Assembly: GCA_019358975.1 (NCBI GenBank)
Contig: JAHHIL010000002.1
Location: forward strand, 248,001 to 312,000
Direction: 5' to 3'
DNA length: 64,000 nucleotides
Origin: Trichocoleus desertorum ATA4-8-CV12
GTDB taxonomy: Bacteria > Cyanobacteriota > Cyanobacteriia > FACHB-46
The notes under the pieces were generated by a model that was not told the DNA's origin, made no database searches, and saw only the letters and a program-made list of their open reading frames with translations. Made by a program: the position numbers and the translations under genes. This document shows positions 37,835-47,123 of the stretch, piece by piece (within the stretch, counting starts at the first letter, position 1; each line of letters begins with the position of its first letter).

Positions 37835-39817
37835 TTGATTTTGACTACGACTAACAACATTTTGAGTTCTTCACTGTTTCAAGACTGTCAACCGTTGGCA
37901 GCGATCGCCACAACTCCCGCTGGCCTCAAAAAACTAGCCCCTCTCTGCCAAACCAACAGCATTGCTCTTTGGATTCCAGACTCTTTAGCCGAACTCGCTC
38001 AAGCTCAAAACTTGGGCTCTCTCCAGATTTATTCCGGTTCGCTTAAAGAGCAGATTGCTCAGTTGTGGCCGCAGTACCAAGGGTTTGTCTTTTGTCTAGC
38101 CACGGGCGCTGTGGTGCGGTTGATTGCGCCTTTGTTGCAGCACAAGTCTACCGATCCAGCGGTGGTGGTGGTGGATGAGTCAGGGCAATTTGTCATCAGT
38201 TTATGCAGTGGGCATCAAGGAGGAGCCGATCGCCTGACCCAAGCGATCGCCCTACAACTTAATGCCACCCCAGTCCTAACTGGCGCTGCAAACCGTTTGC
38301 AACTACCCGGAATTGATGTTTTAGGTGTGCCTTTTGGTTGGCAAAAAGGAACCGGAGATTGGACGGGTGTAAGTGCCGCGATCGCTCGCCAAGACCCCGT
38401 ACAAGTGATTCAATCAGCAGGAACAACGCTCTGGCAACAGCACCTACCCTCGGAGCATTCATTTCAATTTCATGAGTCGGAAGAAACTGCTACGGCTCCA
38501 GTTCAACCAGCTACTCCGAAAGCTAGGGTTTGGATTAGTCCGTCAGAGCGGCAATTCGTTTCAGAGTCCGACATTCCAGAAGTTCAATGGCATCCCAAAG
38601 TTCTGTGGGTCGGGATTGGCTGTGAACGAGGCACCTCTCGCCAACTGATTGAAAGTGCCATTCAGCAAGTTTGCCAAACTCATCACTTAGCGGAAGCCGC
38701 GATCGCTGGATTGGCAACCCTAGACCTCAAAGCCGATGAAGTGGGTTTGGTCGAGCTGTGTCGCGATCGCCAGTGGCCGCTGCGTTGCTTTTCCGCCGAG
38801 CAACTCAAATCAGTACCAGTCCCGACTCCCTCAGAAGTGGTTGCCGCCGAAGTGGGCACCCCTAGCGTAGCCGAAGCCGCCGCCTTGGTAGGAGCGGGTC
38901 TTGTGCTTGCCTTGGCGGAAGAAACTGGGCACCTGCAAGAGATGCCCCTACAGGTGAAAAAACAAATTTTTCGGTCAGAAGGTCAACCGGGAGCGGTGAC
39001 GATCGCGATCGCCCAAGCTGAGCAAGAATACACAGGCCGCAACGGAAAATTGTGGCTAGTTGGTACTGGACCCGGACAACTGGAACAAATTACTCCTGCG
39101 GCCCAAACTGCGATCGCTCAAGCGGATGTAGTGATTGGTTATTCGCTGTACGTGGATCTCGTCCAGCCATTACTACGTCCAGGGCAGATTGTAGAAGCGC
39201 TGCCGATCACTCAGGAACGCCAACGGGCACATCGGGCGATCGATTTGGCCAACTGGGGCTTAACCGTCACCGTGATTTCGTCAGGAGATTCTGGCATTTA
39301 TGGCATGGCAGGCTTAGTGCTAGAGGAGCTACGAGCCCAAGATTGGGACGGTAAAACGCCAGCGGTGCGAGTGTTTCCCGGCATTACTGCTCTCCAAGCC
39401 GCTGCCTCGCGGGTGGGTACTCCCTTGATGCATGATTTCTGCGCCATCAGCCTCAGCGATTTGTTAACGCCTTGGCCCGTAATTGAAAAGCGCTTAAATG
39501 CTGCGGCCCAAGCAGATTTTGTCACTGCTCTCTATAACCCACGCTCTAAAACCCGCACTGAGCAGATTGCGATCGCCCAACAAATTTTCTTGCAGCACCG
39601 TGGTCCCAGCACACCAGTTGCTTTAGTACGCTCAGCCTACCGCCAAGATGAGCAAATTACACTCACAACTCTAGACGAATTGTTGGCAGTCCCGATTGAC
39701 ATGCTGACCACAGTTTTGATTGGCAATACCAGCACTCGCACCTATGCTGACTGGATGATTACGCCCCGTGGCTACCTAGGCTTTACGCCTGAAGCAGAGC
39801 CTAATCAATTGCCCTAG
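37835..39817 (+). CDS. cbiG-cobJ: Fused cobalt-precorrin-5A hydrolase / precorrin-3B C17-methyltransferase
   Basis: A 660-residue fusion in the corrin pathway. The N-terminal part (1 to about 385) is CbiG: an N-terminal domain with FCLATGAVVRLIAPLL and VVDESGQFVISLCSGHQGGAD, and a C-terminal domain beginning VLWVGIGCERGTSRQLIE. CbiG opens the lactone of cobalt-precorrin-5A. The part from about 405 is a SAM-dependent tetrapyrrole methylase, CobJ/CbiH (LWLVGTGPGQLEQITPAA, then YGMAGLVLEEL), which contracts the ring with C17 methylation. The start is uncertain: TTG at 37835 or 37841. A 17-base overlap with the convergent membrane-protein gene ends it. Confidence 0.93.
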   Translation: MILTTTNNILSSSLFQDCQPLAAIATTPAGLKKLAPLCQTNSIALWIPDSLAELAQAQNLGSLQIYSGSLKEQIAQLWPQYQGFVFCLATGAVVRLIAPLLQHKSTDPAVVVVDESGQFVISLCSGHQGGADRLTQAIALQLNATPVLTGAANRLQLPGIDVLGVPFGWQKGTGDWTGVSAAIARQDPVQVIQSAGTTLWQQHLPSEHSFQFHESEETATAPVQPATPKARVWISPSERQFVSESDIPEVQWHPKVLWVGIGCERGTSRQLIESAIQQVCQTHHLAEAAIAGLATLDLKADEVGLVELCRDRQWPLRCFSAEQLKSVPVPTPSEVVAAEVGTPSVAEAAALVGAGLVLALAEETGHLQEMPLQVKKQIFRSEGQPGAVTIAIAQAEQEYTGRNGKLWLVGTGPGQLEQITPAAQTAIAQADVVIGYSLYVDLVQPLLRPGQIVEALPITQERQRAHRAIDLANWGLTVTVISSGDSGIYGMAGLVLEELRAQDWDGKTPAVRVFPGITALQAAASRVGTPLMHDFCAISLSDLLTPWPVIEKRLNAAAQADFVTALYNPRSKTRTEQIAIAQQIFLQHRGPSTPVALVRSAYRQDEQITLTTLDELLAVPIDMLTTVLIGNTSTRTYADWMITPRGYLGFTPEAEPNQLP

Positions 39818-40148
39818 CGAACCAGCCCAATACTGTCGTGGCGATCGTCAAGACAATGGAGCCTAACAAGGCGGGGATAAAGCCAGTGATATCAAAACCG
39901 GGGGTCAGAGCGGCCACAATCCAAATAGAGAGGGCGTTGACCACAAACAAAAACAACCCCAACGTCAAAATCGTCAACGGCAAGGTGAAGAACAGCAAAA
40001 TCGGTCGCACGATCGCATTGACCAAGCCTAAAACCACAGCCGCGATCGCCGCCGCCACAAACCCTGACAGCACAAAACCGGGCACAAAATAAGCCGTGAC
40101 CAGCAGTGCTAAGGCTGTCACTAACCAAGTTAAGAGAAATTGGGGCAT
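39801..40148 (-). CDS. Four-helix membrane protein of the phage holin 4_2 family
   Basis: A 115-residue protein that is almost wholly hydrophobic, with four predicted transmembrane segments and the signatures NAIVRPILLFFTLPLTILTLGLFLFVVNA. It belongs to the family named after mycobacteriophage holins (PF04020), but most members are ordinary bacterial membrane proteins of unknown role, and there is no phage context here. Its stop overlaps the end of cbiG-cobJ by 17 bases. Confidence 0.85.
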   Translation of the reverse strand: MPQFLLTWLVTALALLVTAYFVPGFVLSGFVAAAIAAVVLGLVNAIVRPILLFFTLPLTILTLGLFLFVVNALSIWIVAALTPGFDITGFIPALLGSIVLTIATTVLGWFARAID

Positions 40149-40214
40149 AAACTTGCCTGAACGCGACTACTCTACTAACTATAGGTTTGACATCGATTTG
40201 ACATCGAATTTTTT

Positions 40215-40706
40215 ATGATCTTTCGCTACCTCACTACATTTCTACTAGCGTTTCTGATTTGGAGTTGGCATTTGCCCGCGATCGCCCTGAGCCAATATGC
40301 CCCACCTCCGTCGTACAGCAATGCTGAGTTGCGCGGACGAGACTTTTCTGGTCAAAATCTGCAAGTGGCCGAATTTTCCAACACTAATCTCACGACTGCT
40401 AACTTTGCTAATGCCAATTTGCAGGGTGCCGTGTTTAGCGCCTCGGTGATGACTGAAACTAATTTACAAAACGCCAATTTGAGCAGCGCCATGATGGATC
40501 AAGTCACGTTCAAGCGGGCAAGCCTCAAGGATGCGGTTTTAGCAAATGCAATTTTGTTTCGCTCCACCTTTACGGAAACTGATATTACCGGAGCCGATTT
40601 TAGTGATGCCCTGCTGGATCGGGCTCAAGTCAACAAACTGTGTGAACAAGCCAGCGGTATCAACCCAACCACAGGCACCGCCACCCGCGATTCCTTGGGA
40701 TGCTAG
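40215..40706 (+). CDS. Exported pentapeptide-repeat protein
   Basis: A 163-residue protein with an N-terminal signal peptide (YLTTFLLAFLIWSWHLPAIALSQYA; likely cleaved after ALS). About 16 pentapeptide repeats of the A(D/N)Lxx type follow from about residue 38 to 135 (NLTTANFANANLQGAVF), which should fold as a right-handed quadrilateral beta-helix. A C-terminal pair of Cys (KLCEQ and DSLGC) may form a disulfide. It resembles thylakoid-lumen pentapeptide proteins; its function is not known. Confidence 0.85.
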   Translation: MIFRYLTTFLLAFLIWSWHLPAIALSQYAPPPSYSNAELRGRDFSGQNLQVAEFSNTNLTTANFANANLQGAVFSASVMTETNLQNANLSSAMMDQVTFKRASLKDAVLANAILFRSTFTETDITGADFSDALLDRAQVNKLCEQASGINPTTGTATRDSLGC

Positions 40707-40713
40707 TAATCTA

Positions 40714-41586
40714 CTAAAATTTAAACTTTTTGGAGCGTTTTAACCTCTCGATTTGAGTGGGATGAATAGCCACGGAGTTCGCGGGATAAGGCCCCTCTAA
40801 AGAGATCGGGGCATAAGGTTTTCTAGGGCGAACAATCACATAGCCCAGGTTCGACAGAAACTCATAGAGTGTGCGAATACTATAAGGTTTATCTGTAAAG
40901 AATCCAGGTAGAGTTTCGAAGTAAATGGTTGGGTAGTAAGTCGTCAAAACTGTTTTACTACCCAGAAGTACGTCGTACTCCATGCCTTCAACATCGAGCT
41001 TGATCACATCAATTTTTTGAGGCTGCTCCAGAGTTACCCATTCATCCAGCGGCAAAACTTCCACGGTTGTCCCTTGGTCGTTATGAAATAACCCTCCATT
41101 GCCACGATAGGTTTGGTCTTCAAAGTACGAGAGTTGGCATCGTTGTTGCCCCAAACCCAACGGCACAACCTGCACCATATCCTTGAGAGTTGGATTTAAA
41201 TCTAAATTTGCTTGGAGGCGCGATCGAATGATGGGGCCTGGTTCAAAAGCATAAACTTTGCCTGTTTCAATACAGCTAGCAGCAACTAATGTAATCGCGC
41301 CACAGTTAGCACCAATATCGAGAAAAACATCATCTTCTCGTAATACTTGTTGCAAGAACCGAGTGGTGGTGAGATCGTAAACCCCTGCCAACCAAACCGA
41401 TGCCTCGATCGGATAAGTAGTGTCTACTTGCAACTGAAAATTTCCAGCGTAGTTCTTGACTAAATGGTGCTGGGCTTTTGGTAAGAACCGCACGAATTTT
41501 CCGCCACCTCTACCCGTCAATCTGACAAACAACTTAACTAATATTTGGAGTAATTGACTATAGAGAAGTATGAGGATTTGTGGCAT
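40714..41586 (-). CDS. FkbM-family SAM-dependent methyltransferase
   Basis: A 290-residue protein. The SAM site is DVFLDIGANCGAITLVAASCIETGKVYAFEPGP, and DVIKLDVEGMEYDVLLGSKTVL is the family's post-motif. FkbM methyltransferases O-methylate sugars or polyketides; the substrate is unknown. The N-terminal 20 residues are hydrophobic. It is convergent with the pentapeptide gene (7 bases apart) and divergent from purK. Confidence 0.88.
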   Translation of the reverse strand: MPQILILLYSQLLQILVKLFVRLTGRGGGKFVRFLPKAQHHLVKNYAGNFQLQVDTTYPIEASVWLAGVYDLTTTRFLQQVLREDDVFLDIGANCGAITLVAASCIETGKVYAFEPGPIIRSRLQANLDLNPTLKDMVQVVPLGLGQQRCQLSYFEDQTYRGNGGLFHNDQGTTVEVLPLDEWVTLEQPQKIDVIKLDVEGMEYDVLLGSKTVLTTYYPTIYFETLPGFFTDKPYSIRTLYEFLSNLGYVIVRPRKPYAPISLEGPYPANSVAIHPTQIERLKRSKKFKF

Positions 41587-41716
41587 TAGAAATCGTTGCG
41601 TTGTAGAACCGAGGAAGCCTGTTTGACTGCCCTCAATGGAGTGACGGTCGTTAGACTCTAAGAGTGGCTGGTTTTGGCGTAATATAGCGGATTGCTACCT
41701 TAAATTTGGCACGCTC

Positions 41717-42946
41717 ATGGTTTCACCGCCCGCCCCTGAACCTTTATCTTCCAACGTTTTAGAAACAATGTCTGCTTATCAGTCAGGATCTCAGCCAGTG
41801 CAGCGAGTCGGGGTTATTGGCGGGGGCCAACTAGCTTGGATGATGGCAGGAGCCGCCAAGAAATTAGGTGTGCAGTTGGTGATTCAAACCCCTCATGCCA
41901 CTGACCCTGCTGTGGCAATCGCGGCGGATACGGTTCTGGCTGCTGTTGCTGATGCGGCGGCCACCAAGGAGTTAGCGACTCGTTGTGATGTGATTACCTT
42001 CGAGAATGAATTCGTTGATTTAGAAGCGTTAGCTCAACTAGAAGCTCAAGGCACTCGTTTTCGACCTCGACTCACAACTTTAGTACCGCTGTTAGATAAG
42101 TATCATCAGCGCTCTTACCTCCGTGATTTGGGCTTGCCAACTCCTGAGTTCGTAGCTTTAGAACACCAACTCAACCCCACCGCTTTAGAACAGTTGGGGT
42201 TTCCGCTAGTTCTGAAAGCCCGCCGCCACGGGTACGACGGTCAAGGAACGTTTATTATTCAGAATCAAGCAGAGCTAGAAGATATTTGGCAAAAGTTAGA
42301 CCACTCCCCCGCCCTATTGGAAGCTTTTGTACCTTTCGAGCGCGAACTGGCGGTAATTGCTGCCCGCAGTACCAGTGGTGATGTGGCCGTTTACCCGGTG
42401 GTAGAAACTCAGCAAGAGAACCAAGTCTGTCGGCGCGTCCTAGCTCCCGCTGATATTCCTGAGAGCGTGCAAGCAGAGGCAGAGGCGATCGCCCAGACCC
42501 TACTCAACAGTTTGCAAGCGGTCGGAGTTTTTGGCATCGAGCTGTTTCTCACCACTGACGGCAAAGTCCTGGTGAATGAAATTGCCCCCCGCACTCATAA
42601 CTCTGGGCATTTCAGCCTAGATGCCTGCGCTACTTCGCAGTTTGAGCAACATCTGCGAGCGGTCTGTGGTCTTCCTCTTGGTAACCCTGCCTTAAGTAGT
42701 GCTGGAGCAGTAATGGTGAACTTGTTGGGGTACGAGCAATCCCACAGTGATTATTTAGAGAAACGTCAGCAAATCGAGAAAATTCCCCAAGCTCGCGTGC
42801 ATTGGTATGGCAAAACTGAGTCTCGCCCAGGCCGTAAGTTAGGTCATGTGACTGTTTTGTTATCAGCCCAAACCGCCCCCAGAGAGCAGGCTCTGGCGAT
42901 CGCCCAAGAAGTTGAAGCCATTTGGTATAACCGTCAGAGCTTCTAG
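41717..42946 (+). CDS. purK: 5-(carboxyamino)imidazole ribonucleotide synthase
   Basis: A 409-residue ATP-grasp enzyme of purine synthesis. The conserved N-terminus VGVIGGGQLAWMMAGAAKKLGV begins at about residue 31, so a second ATG at 41768 is also a possible start. Later signatures are FPLVLKARRHGYDGQGTFII, EAFVPFERELAVIAARS, and NEIAPRTHNSGHFSLDAC. It makes N5-carboxyaminoimidazole ribonucleotide from AIR, bicarbonate and ATP. The gene is directly followed by the 6S RNA, the arrangement described for cyanobacteria since Synechococcus 6301. Confidence 0.97.
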   Translation: MVSPPAPEPLSSNVLETMSAYQSGSQPVQRVGVIGGGQLAWMMAGAAKKLGVQLVIQTPHATDPAVAIAADTVLAAVADAAATKELATRCDVITFENEFVDLEALAQLEAQGTRFRPRLTTLVPLLDKYHQRSYLRDLGLPTPEFVALEHQLNPTALEQLGFPLVLKARRHGYDGQGTFIIQNQAELEDIWQKLDHSPALLEAFVPFERELAVIAARSTSGDVAVYPVVETQQENQVCRRVLAPADIPESVQAEAEAIAQTLLNSLQAVGVFGIELFLTTDGKVLVNEIAPRTHNSGHFSLDACATSQFEQHLRAVCGLPLGNPALSSAGAVMVNLLGYEQSHSDYLEKRQQIEKIPQARVHWYGKTESRPGRKLGHVTVLLSAQTAPREQALAIAQEVEAIWYNRQSF

Positions 42947-43016
42947 GCATCTTTGAATCCTTTGTTCAGCCATTTTTGTTAAAACTTGGTCGTTCTTGTC
43001 TAAGACCGCTAAAATA

Positions 43017-43215
43017 GGGGACAGGTTCTACTGCGGCGTTGGTGACTGCCAATAATGTTTTATGATCTATGCTTCGCTAATACGGGAACTGATTTAAGCG
43101 TCTAGTGGCAGTAGACCGGGCATGTACCCGGAAACTTAAAACTAGAGCTAAGGTACCCACCTGGATTTATTCCAGGTCAAAAACTGAGGTAAGACGGCGT
43201 TGCGGGGAACCCAAC
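43017..43215 (+). ncRNA. ssaA: 6S RNA
   Basis: The region directly after purK has the position of the cyanobacterial 6S (6Sa) RNA and can form its long hairpin: GGTTC at 43024-43028 pairs with GAACC at 43207-43211 as a closing stem, and near the 3' side ACCTGGA/TCCAGGT (43159-43165 and 43171-43177) forms a perfect 7-base-pair hairpin. TAAAAT at 43010-43015 may be the -10 box. 6S RNA binds RNA polymerase holoenzyme and modulates sigma-70-type transcription. The ends are approximate. Confidence 0.75.
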
Positions 43216-43227
43216 TAAAATATTTGC

Positions 43228-43263
43228 AAAAATTCCTTTGTCTCCACAGGCAGGGGAATTTTT
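43228..43263 (+). terminator. Terminator of the 6S RNA
   Basis: A 15-base-pair uninterrupted stem (four G-U pairs in RNA) joins AAAAATTCCTTTGTC (43228-43242) and GGCAGGGGAATTTTT (43249-43263) across the loop TCCACA. The 3' arm ends in five T residues. Confidence 0.85.
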
Positions 43264-43373
43264 ATTGGTCGGGATAGCGGCAAATTTGTATCAAGCTTTT
43301 CGAAACTGGGGGGCATGAAGCGCTACGATAGTCTAATTCGAATTCACTTCGAGTTTGTTTTAGTTAAGCAAGG

Positions 43374-44642
43374 TTGTCACAGCTTTTGGTCGGTTCAAAC
43401 TTTCCCGCCAATGTTTTTCAGCTGGACAATGGGTTGACGGTGATTCATCAAGAAATTGCTGCCACGCCTGTTGCCGTCGTAGATGTCTGGGTCCAAGCAG
43501 GGGCGATCGCAGAGCCAGAGCCTTGGTCTGGGATGGCGCACTTTCTAGAGCACATGATTTTTAAGGGCACCGATCGCCTTGCTCCCGGTCACTTTGACCA
43601 CGCAATTGAAAGTCGAGGTGGGGTGAGTAATGCCGCTACGAGCCATGATTATGCTCACTACTTCATTACCACTGCTGCCGAACATTTACCCGATACGCTG
43701 CCCCACCTAGCGGAATTGGTGCTGCACGCCGCGATTCCCGATGAGGAGTTTGTTCGCGAACGCGATGTGGTGCTAGAAGAGATTCGCCAAGCGTACGACG
43801 ACCCCGACTGGATTGGCTTCCAAGCGCTGATGGAAAGCGTATATCAACGCCATCCCTACGGTCGGTCGGTTTTGGGAACTGAAGCACACCTGCTGCAACA
43901 GTCGCCAGAAGAGATGCGTCGCTTTCACCGCAACCACTACCAACCCGAAAAAATGACCGTGGCGATCGTGGGGGGTGTAGATACCGCTGCCGCCATAGAA
44001 CTCGTGAACGAGGCGTTTGGTGAATTTAGCGATCGCACCGAATGCCCAATTGGCGAAATTGAAGCGGAACCACCAATTGTGGGGATACGTCGCCAAGAAT
44101 TAGGCTTACCTCGCCTAGAGCAAAGCCGCCTGATGATGGCTTGGATTGGCCCCGGCGTAGACCAACTGCAACATGCCTATGGCTTAGATTTATTGTCGGT
44201 TTTGTTGGCGGATGGTCGTTCTTCGCGCTTGGTGCGGGAGTTAAGAGAAGAACGCAATTTGGTGCAAGCCATTCAAAGTGGATTTTCGCTGCAACGGGAG
44301 TCCAGCTTATTCACGATTAACGTCTGGTTAGAGGAAGAAAATTTAGAGCGAGTAGAAGCGATTATTTGCGATCGCCTCTCCGAACTTTTAACCAAACCTG
44401 TTCGTGATCAAGAACTGTCTCGCTGTAAGCGTTTGCTCTGCAACGACTATGCCTTTTCTACCGAAACGCCAGGACAGTTAGCGGGACTCTATGGCTACTA
44501 CAACACGATCGCCCAAGCTCAGGTTGCCGTTACCTATCCTGGAAGAATTCAAGCCTTTCAGCCAGAGGAACTGCAACATCTCGCCAGCCAATATCTCTCT
44601 CCTTACCACTATGCAGCCACCATCCTGCGACCGTTAGACTAG
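43374..44642 (+). CDS. M16 family zinc peptidase, catalytic subunit
   Basis: A 422-residue M16B peptidase with the inverted zinc motif HFLEH (MAHFLEHMIFKGTDRLAPG) and downstream Glu ligand in VVLEEIRQAYDDPD. The C-terminal half reads SSRLVRELREERNLVQAI, where the Tyr of the usual R...LAYE substrate site is Gln. The next gene encodes the opposite pattern, so the two products probably form an alpha-beta heterodimer like other bacterial M16 pairs. The start is TTG at 43374; a second TTG at 43386 is possible. It degrades or processes short peptides; the target is unknown. Confidence 0.92.
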   Translation: MSQLLVGSNFPANVFQLDNGLTVIHQEIAATPVAVVDVWVQAGAIAEPEPWSGMAHFLEHMIFKGTDRLAPGHFDHAIESRGGVSNAATSHDYAHYFITTAAEHLPDTLPHLAELVLHAAIPDEEFVRERDVVLEEIRQAYDDPDWIGFQALMESVYQRHPYGRSVLGTEAHLLQQSPEEMRRFHRNHYQPEKMTVAIVGGVDTAAAIELVNEAFGEFSDRTECPIGEIEAEPPIVGIRRQELGLPRLEQSRLMMAWIGPGVDQLQHAYGLDLLSVLLADGRSSRLVRELREERNLVQAIQSGFSLQRESSLFTINVWLEEENLERVEAIICDRLSELLTKPVRDQELSRCKRLLCNDYAFSTETPGQLAGLYGYYNTIAQAQVAVTYPGRIQAFQPEELQHLASQYLSPYHYAATILRPLD

Positions 44643-44796
44643 CAGAAGTCATCCGTAACGTTTTGTTGAGATACTAGCTTTTGTCAGGTTAAGCTTTGTC
44701 AGCTTATTGGAGATAACGCAGTCAAATTAAACTTGCCAAAGTCCAGTTAAAACCCAGTCAAGTCAGCCCAGTCAGCATAGAAGGATAATTTCGCCC

Positions 44797-46116
44797 GTGG
44801 ATCAAAGTGTGACGCCCTTCCTCCAAAATCGCCAAGTTCATCGGGCAGTACTAAAGAACGGCATGGTGGTGTTAGCCGTAGAAAATCCCGCCGCCGACAT
44901 TATTGCTGCTCGGATCTTTATTCGAGCCGGAAGTATTTGGGAGCGTCCTGAGCAAGCAGGGCTATCTCATCTAGTCGCTTCGGTCTTGACCAAGGGCACC
45001 GATCAACTATCTTCCTTAGAAATTGCCGAACGGGTGGAATCGGTCGGTGCGGGCCTAAGTGCCGATGCTGCCAGTGACTACTTCTTGATGAGCTTGAAGA
45101 CAGTCTCTAGTGACTTCGTGGAAATGTTGGAGTTGGCAGGGCAATTGTTGCGATCGCCCACCTTCCCCGAACCTGAAGTCGAGCTAGAGCGTCGCCTGAC
45201 GTTGCAAAGCATTCGCTCTCAGCAAGAACAACCTTTTGCCGTGGCGATGGAACAACTGCGGCAGGCGATGTACCAAGACCACCCCTACGCCTTGCCCGCG
45301 ATTGGCACGACTGCTAGCGTTTCGCAACTCCACCGCAGCGACTTACAGCAGTACCACCAAACCCACTTCCGTCCTGACAACATCGTGATTAGCTTGGTAG
45401 GACGCATTCCACCAGAAGCCGCGATCGCTTGTGTCGAAAAAGTTTTCGGAGATTGGCAAGCGCCAGCCGAGCCTATTCCTGCTCTCACTTTACCCCTAGT
45501 GCCTGTGGAGCCGCAGCGGTTAGTCACGGCCCAGGAAACGCAGCAATCAATTATCATGTTGGGCTATTTGGCTCCTGCGGCCAAGAGTCAAGCCAGTACG
45601 GAGGAAGACGCTCAGGACTATATTGCCTTGAAGCTGCTCAGCACTTATTTAGGCAATGGCCTTTCTAGCCGCCTCTTTGTGGAATTGCGAGAAAAGCGCG
45701 GCTTAGCTTACGAAGTTTCGGCCTTTTACCCCACTCGCTTAGGCCAATCGCAGTTTGTCACTTACATGGGGACTGCTCCTGACAATACGGCCACGGCTTT
45801 AGAAGGATTGCAGTACGAAGTCCAGCGGCTTTGCGACGCTCCACTCAGCGAACCAGAGTTGCAGACTGCTAAAAATAAATTGTTGGGTCAGTACGCGCTG
45901 GGGAAGCAGACCAACTCACAAATTGCTCAGGTTTTAGGGTGGTACGAGACTTTAGGACTGGGCATTGAGTTTGATGCCCAATTCCAACAAGCGATCGCTG
46001 CTGTCACTCCAGAGTCAGCGCAGCAAGCTGCTTGCCGTCACTTTGCCCAGCCTTACGTTTCTTTGGTGGGGCCAGCCGCCTCAGTCAATGCGATCGCGGT
46101 TCCGGTGCCACTTTAA
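44797..46116 (+). CDS. M16 family peptidase-like subunit without zinc site
   Basis: A 439-residue M16 homologue. The place of the HxxEH motif reads SHLVASVLTKGT, so the zinc site is lost. The substrate-binding pair is kept in SSRLFVELREKRGLAYEVSAFYPTR. This is the non-catalytic partner of the preceding gene, as in two-gene M16B peptidases. GTG at 44797 is the start. The genes are 154 bases apart on the same strand. Confidence 0.92.
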   Translation: MDQSVTPFLQNRQVHRAVLKNGMVVLAVENPAADIIAARIFIRAGSIWERPEQAGLSHLVASVLTKGTDQLSSLEIAERVESVGAGLSADAASDYFLMSLKTVSSDFVEMLELAGQLLRSPTFPEPEVELERRLTLQSIRSQQEQPFAVAMEQLRQAMYQDHPYALPAIGTTASVSQLHRSDLQQYHQTHFRPDNIVISLVGRIPPEAAIACVEKVFGDWQAPAEPIPALTLPLVPVEPQRLVTAQETQQSIIMLGYLAPAAKSQASTEEDAQDYIALKLLSTYLGNGLSSRLFVELREKRGLAYEVSAFYPTRLGQSQFVTYMGTAPDNTATALEGLQYEVQRLCDAPLSEPELQTAKNKLLGQYALGKQTNSQIAQVLGWYETLGLGIEFDAQFQQAIAAVTPESAQQAACRHFAQPYVSLVGPAASVNAIAVPVPL

Positions 46117-46117
46117 A

Positions 46118-46168
46118 ACCTAACCCTCAGCCTCTTCCCTAATAAGGGGAGAACGAGTCGAAGGTTGG
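46118..46168. repeat. Decayed copy of the dispersed intergenic palindrome
   Basis: The stretch ACCTAACCCTCAGCCTCTTCC and the following TAATAAGGGGAG resemble one half of the element at 22483-22570 in inverted orientation, with several substitutions. It fills the gap between the convergent M16 and sipA genes. Confidence 0.5.
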
Positions 46169-46170
46169 CC

Positions 46171-46470
46171 TTATTCTGCGGTGGGGGGTAGAGTTTCCGT
46201 GTGCGATCGCTCAAGCACCTCAGTTTCTGGCGCTTCATTGTTAGAAGCAGTTGCATCAGCAGCCTCAATGTACTGACTGTCTAGCAAAAAATTACCGCCT
46301 GTAAAGTGGATGCCCCAGTAACCTCCGGGTCGGCGATCCAAGATAGTTCCTTCTTCGCCCAGCTGAATCACACTAGGGGGGCGCAGCATCGGCATGGGAT
46401 CGGCTGTCTTGACATAGGGTGGCATCAACACCACGCGAACGCGATCGCCGACGGTAAATTCTTTAGACAT
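46171..46470 (-). CDS. sipA: NblS-interacting regulatory protein SipA (DUF3148)
   Basis: A 99-residue protein whose first 70 residues form the SH3-like SipA domain: FTVGDRVRVVLMPPYVKTADPMPMLRPPSVI, then GEEGTILDRRPGGYWGIHF and LLDSQYIE. SipA binds the histidine kinase NblS and stimulates its autophosphorylation, so it takes part in high-light and nutrient-stress signalling. The Glu/Thr-rich tail of about 28 residues is longer than usual. The ATG at 46470 has no strong upstream purine block. Confidence 0.88.
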   Translation of the reverse strand: MSKEFTVGDRVRVVLMPPYVKTADPMPMLRPPSVIQLGEEGTILDRRPGGYWGIHFTGGNFLLDSQYIEAADATASNNEAPETEVLERSHTETLPPTAE

Positions 46471-46508
46471 AACTTATTCCAGTCTTGGTGATTCTCCGAT
46501 GGGTTAGA

Positions 46509-47123
46509 TTACTCGATCGCCCCGTCCTGAAGCAACTTAGCCAAAGCGACTCCCGTCATCAGCGCCATCAGTAGCCACACTAAGGCTAACCCAACTACTT
46601 CGCCTAAAAACAAACCTGTGAAGGCACGCAGCCAGCCTCCGATGACCCAACCGAGTCCTAGCGCGATCGACCAAGCCAAGATGCTGACCAAGATCCAAGC
46701 CCGGACAGGCGCAAAACATTGCCGCAACACCAGCCATTGCCCTGCTCCCAGCAATACCCCCATCTTCATGCCATCTACTAGGCCGTAGAACAATCTCAGC
46801 AGCGCCGAGTCTGTTTGGGGCACCACCCAGCCCAACGCCCCCAAACGACTGACTCCTAAAAGGCTCCAACAGAGCGTACTGGCTAATATCCACCAGCCTG
46901 CTTGAGAACACCAGCGACGCAACACCAACCACTGCACTAACCCCATTACCGTGCCTCCGATCGCGCCTTCTAAACCCCCCAGGGCGGCTCTTTCACCTAC
47001 TTCAATCCAGTAAAGGCTGAGCAAAAATCCTAAGACATTGCCCCCCATCCATTGCAGCCAAAAGCGATAGGAAAAGCTTTGCAAAGCCTGGGTCAGCGAC
47101 ATGGCAGGCGGTGAGGGCGGCAT
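46509..47123 (-). CDS. Polytopic membrane protein, function unknown
   Basis: A 204-residue protein with about six hydrophobic segments and repeated WLVLRRW/WLVLRQ patterns (LVQWLVLRRWCSQAGWWILASTLCW and GAGQWLVLRQCFAPVRAWILVSILAW), which suggest an internal duplication of a two- or three-helix unit. I do not recognise a named family. Its start directly abuts the stop of the hydrolase gene (47124), so it is co-transcribed and probably translationally coupled. A second Met (47102) is an alternative start. Confidence 0.75.
   Translation of the reverse strand: MPPSPPAMSLTQALQSFSYRFWLQWMGGNVLGFLLSLYWIEVGERAALGGLEGAIGGTVMGLVQWLVLRRWCSQAGWWILASTLCWSLLGVSRLGALGWVVPQTDSALLRLFYGLVDGMKMGVLLGAGQWLVLRQCFAPVRAWILVSILAWSIALGLGWVIGGWLRAFTGLFLGEVVGLALVWLLMALMTGVALAKLLQDGAIE

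Noticed and set aside
39801-40148. Phage holin annotation as evidence of a prophage
   Set aside because: The family name is historical; the protein is a common bacterial four-helix membrane protein and no phage gene is nearby.
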